From assembly GCF_016863535.1 (NCBI RefSeq), contig NZ_BOPB01000009.1, positions 248,001-312,000 on the forward strand: a DNA stretch of 64,000 bases, given 5' to 3'. The first letter of the stretch is position 1. Each line of letters opens with the position of its first letter. Positions 62,527 through 64,000 of the stretch are shown here, piece by piece. The notes under the pieces are model-generated. The model saw only the letters and a program-made list of their open reading frames with translations, ran no database searches and had not been told where the DNA came from. Source of the stretch: Micromonospora lutea (lineage in GTDB: Bacteria; Actinomycetota; Actinomycetes; Mycobacteriales; Micromonosporaceae). The translations under genes and the position numbers were made by a program.

Positions 62527-62555
62527 TTGGATGGCGACTCACATTCGCCATCCAA
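62527..62555. promoter_or_regulatory. Perfect 11-bp palindrome upstream of the small membrane gene
   Basis: TTGGATGGCGA and TCGCCATCCAA pair around a 7-base loop. On the minus strand TATATG follows it by a few bases and could be a -10 box for the small gene, so the palindrome is a candidate operator. Confidence 0.45.
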
Positions 62556-63356
62556 GGGAATGCCCTCTTGGCCGCGGCAGATCATCGCATGGCGGCCACC
62601 TAGTTCGCAATTACCCCCTGCCGGTTGTCCAAGATGCTAGGTGCGAGTCAACCGGGCGTGGATGACACTTTCGAAGTGACCCCCAGGATGCTCGGAAGTC
62701 ATCACCTCGTGTCCCGGTGGCGCCTCCCGTGCGCCCGATCCGACGTCCACGTTGTCCGAACCGTCTGGACAACGTCGCAGCTCAGGAGTGTTGACTCATT
62801 CCGAGGTCGAGCGGAGCTGCTGGGCGCGAGTAAACTAGCGGCTATTCTAGCCAGATCACCTTTGACGGGTAATCGAAAGCTTTACTCGAAGCTTAATCCG
62901 AACACTGCCGGGAAATCATTCTCGGCTGCTTTCGCGTCCTTTCTCGGCGCCCGTAATCGTGACTTTGTTGACCCGTCTTTCTGGGGAACATCAGAGGCGC
63001 CAACTCGTATGCCATACTCGTGGCGGCAGCTCTTCAGCCCGCATGGCGCCTGTGACCTGCGGCGGAGCGGCCCCTCGGTTTGTTCAACGCGCTGGGCGAA
63101 CCGACCACTCGACGGCCCTCCCGCTCACATCGGGGGGGCCGTCGCTTCGCTCAAGGGCCCGTAGGCCGACTGGGCGTGGCGGGATGCGCCTGACCGGATT
63201 GAACCTTCTACGCAGTGCGCTTTGCGGGGTGCGTTCGACTTCTGTCCTCGCGGTCCGTTTGTCCAAATGAGGCGGCCGGATCTCGGCCCGCTTTGAGCGG
63301 TAGACAGCCGCACCTAGCCGGGCGCATCACAGCGGTTCCCCGAACCCCTCGGCAAA
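62556..63356. other. Region of lower G+C without a supported gene
   Basis: About 800 bases. An open frame of 179 codons (62625-63164) has no ribosome site, poor bias and no family likeness. ACGTTGTCC and GGACAACGT form a 9-bp inverted repeat at 62749-62775. The composition differs from the flanks, which suggests decayed or foreign DNA. Confidence 0.45.
63110..63145. terminator. Hairpin with GACGGCCC/GGGCCGTC arms
   Basis: CGACGGCCC pairs with GGGCCGTCG (9 bp) around a loop of about 18 bases, at roughly 63111-63144. It may end transcription coming from the left. Confidence 0.4.
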
Positions 63357-63420
63357 CTTGTTGACTTGTCTGCCAAGTGCCGTCTACCTTGGACCGCAAC
63401 TTGGCAGACAAGTTAACAAG
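63357..63420 (+). promoter_or_regulatory. Promoter of the Pra-like gene inside a double operator
   Basis: Arms 63357-63378 and 63399-63420 are 22 bases long and pair at 21 positions; each contains ACTTGTCTGCCAAGT or its complement. The promoter TTGACT (63361-63366) and TACCTT (63385-63390, 18-base gap) lies within it, so a repressor here would block RNA polymerase. The half-site is the one at the compact GntR gene. Confidence 0.75.
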
Positions 63421-63434
63421 CTGGAGGTTGAGCG

Positions 63435-63830
63435 ATGGCTCTGCGTGGCGGTACGAGGTTCGCCGTGCGGTTCGAGGACGTGTTCCCGGCGGGGTGCGCG
63501 TTGGTGCCCGAGTCGCTGGGTGAGGTCGAGGACTACGACGAGAAGACCGGCCGGCGTAGCCCGGCCAAGGACAAGGTGACCGGCCAGCGGGTGTGGCAGG
63601 TCCGGGTGATGGACCTTGACCCTGAGCTGGGCAAGCGCTCGCGTGAGACGACGGTGAAGATCTCGGCCGATTACCAGCCGGTGCCGCCGACGGGTGCGCC
63701 GTTCGAAGCGGTGGAGTTCGATGGCATGACGGTCACGCCGTACGTGGCGAACAACGGTCGGATGGCGTACTCGCTGCGGGCGACCGGGCTGCGGGCTCCG
63801 GTGGTTGGCGGCAAGAAGGCGGCGGCGTAG
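63435..63830 (+). CDS. Pra-like activator of element replication, integration and excision
   Basis: GGAGG lies 7 bases before the ATG at 63435. The 131 residues (MALRGGTRFAVRFEDVFPAG) match the protein family annotated in actinomycete AICEs as plasmid replication, integration and excision activator; in pSAM2 Pra is the switch that turns on rep, xis and int. It has KDKVTGQRVWQVRVMD and a Lys/Ala-rich end. The promoter is under operators shared with the GntR gene. A hairpin follows. Confidence 0.82.
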   Translation: MALRGGTRFAVRFEDVFPAGCALVPESLGEVEDYDEKTGRRSPAKDKVTGQRVWQVRVMDLDPELGKRSRETTVKISADYQPVPPTGAPFEAVEFDGMTVTPYVANNGRMAYSLRATGLRAPVVGGKKAAA

Positions 63831-63841
63831 CCGCATCTGGT

Positions 63842-63885
63842 GGGGGCGGGGCTGTCTGGTCTTGGCGGACGGCAGCCCCGCCCCC
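63842..63885 (+). terminator. Hairpin after the Pra-like gene
   Basis: Perfect 13-bp stem (63842-63854 with 63873-63885), loop 18 bases, starting 11 bases after the stop. Confidence 0.75.
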
Positions 63886-63924
63886 TGGTGTCTCTTCCCC
63901 TGCTCTGTCGAGAGAGGTCGTGAC

Positions 63925-64000
63925 GTGTCCAAGGGTAGGCGTCGGGCTGGCCGTGGCTGGCCCAGGTGTGGCGTGTGTCGGGTTCGGTCGCTGCGGGGTG
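63925..64000 (+). CDS. Start of a further gene, cut by the window edge
   Basis: GTG at 63925 has AGAGAGG about 9 bases upstream and opens VSKGRRRAGRGWPRCGVCRV before the window ends. The basic head with CGVC suggests a small zinc-binding or DNA-binding protein, but too little is visible to name it. Confidence 0.4.
   Translation, partial: MSKGRRRAGRGWPRCGVCRVRSLRG

Noticed and set aside
62625..63164. A 179-codon plus-strand frame
   Set aside because: No ribosome site, poor codon bias and no recognisable domain, in a stretch of lower G+C with mixed repeats.

Overview
The window looks like chromosomal DNA of a high-GC actinomycete of the Micromonosporaceae (Micromonospora or a close relative). 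The reasons are the very G/C-rich third codon positions, frequent GTG starts, and a FAS-II cluster led by a PucR-type FasR regulator. A homodimeric aceE is followed at a distance by a DUF3052 protein and a one-Cys AhpE-type peroxiredoxin, and Nif3, zinc-ribbon and RNase H/phosphatase genes lie in a row, as in other actinobacteria. Several intergenic palindromes of a kind frequent in this family are also present. I assigned the genus by recognition, not by a search.

Region 1 (1-20.3 kb) is mostly housekeeping. It holds a broken STAS gene at the edge, a coupled PfkB kinase-surE pair, and a secreted M15-like coiled-coil protein behind a cyclic di-AMP (ydaO-type) riboswitch. These are followed by a CDF metal exporter, HelD, a hydrolase, a beta-carbonic anhydrase, DUF3145, a GH3 lipoprotein, the fasR-fabD-fabH-acpP-fabF cluster, a CopC-like protein and gltX. 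Region 2 (20.3-42.6 kb) has a coupled GH1 glucosidase-MFS pair, a coupled pair of exported proteins (LVIVD type and HVHP type), aceE, YjbQ, a fused E1 alpha-beta dehydrogenase with a long low-complexity insert, tRNA-Val(TAC), a truncated phosphotransferase pseudogene beside a palindrome, a pyruvyl transferase, and an SNF2-SWIM pair. Region 3 (43-53.4 kb) carries a three-gene flavin electron-transfer module (ferric-reductase-like protein, FMN-binding protein, ApbE), a prim-pol-like gene divergent from an XRE/TPR regulator-flavoprotein pair, the Nif3/zinc-ribbon/RNase H operon, a TauE/SafE transporter and a DinB-like protein.

Region 4 (54-64 kb) starts right after the RNase P RNA gene and is accessory DNA. 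It holds a single-polypeptide type IIG restriction-modification gene of clearly lower GC and apparently leaderless. Next come a compact GntR regulator with palindromic operators, a tightly coupled plus-strand cassette (small basic protein, two Cys/His paralogues, GntR/UTRA regulator, family 2 glycosyltransferase), a 33-residue membrane peptide gene, and a Pra-like activator gene. The Pra-like promoter lies between arms of the same ACTTG/CAAGT operator type found in front of the compact GntR gene. This matches the KorSA-Pra switch of pSAM2-type actinomycete integrative and conjugative elements (AICEs), whose integrase, replication and transfer genes would lie beyond position 64000.

The most interesting signals are that KorSA/Pra-like circuit with its unusual cargo cassette, the type IIG gene, the riboswitch, the insert in the fused E1, and the flavinylation module.
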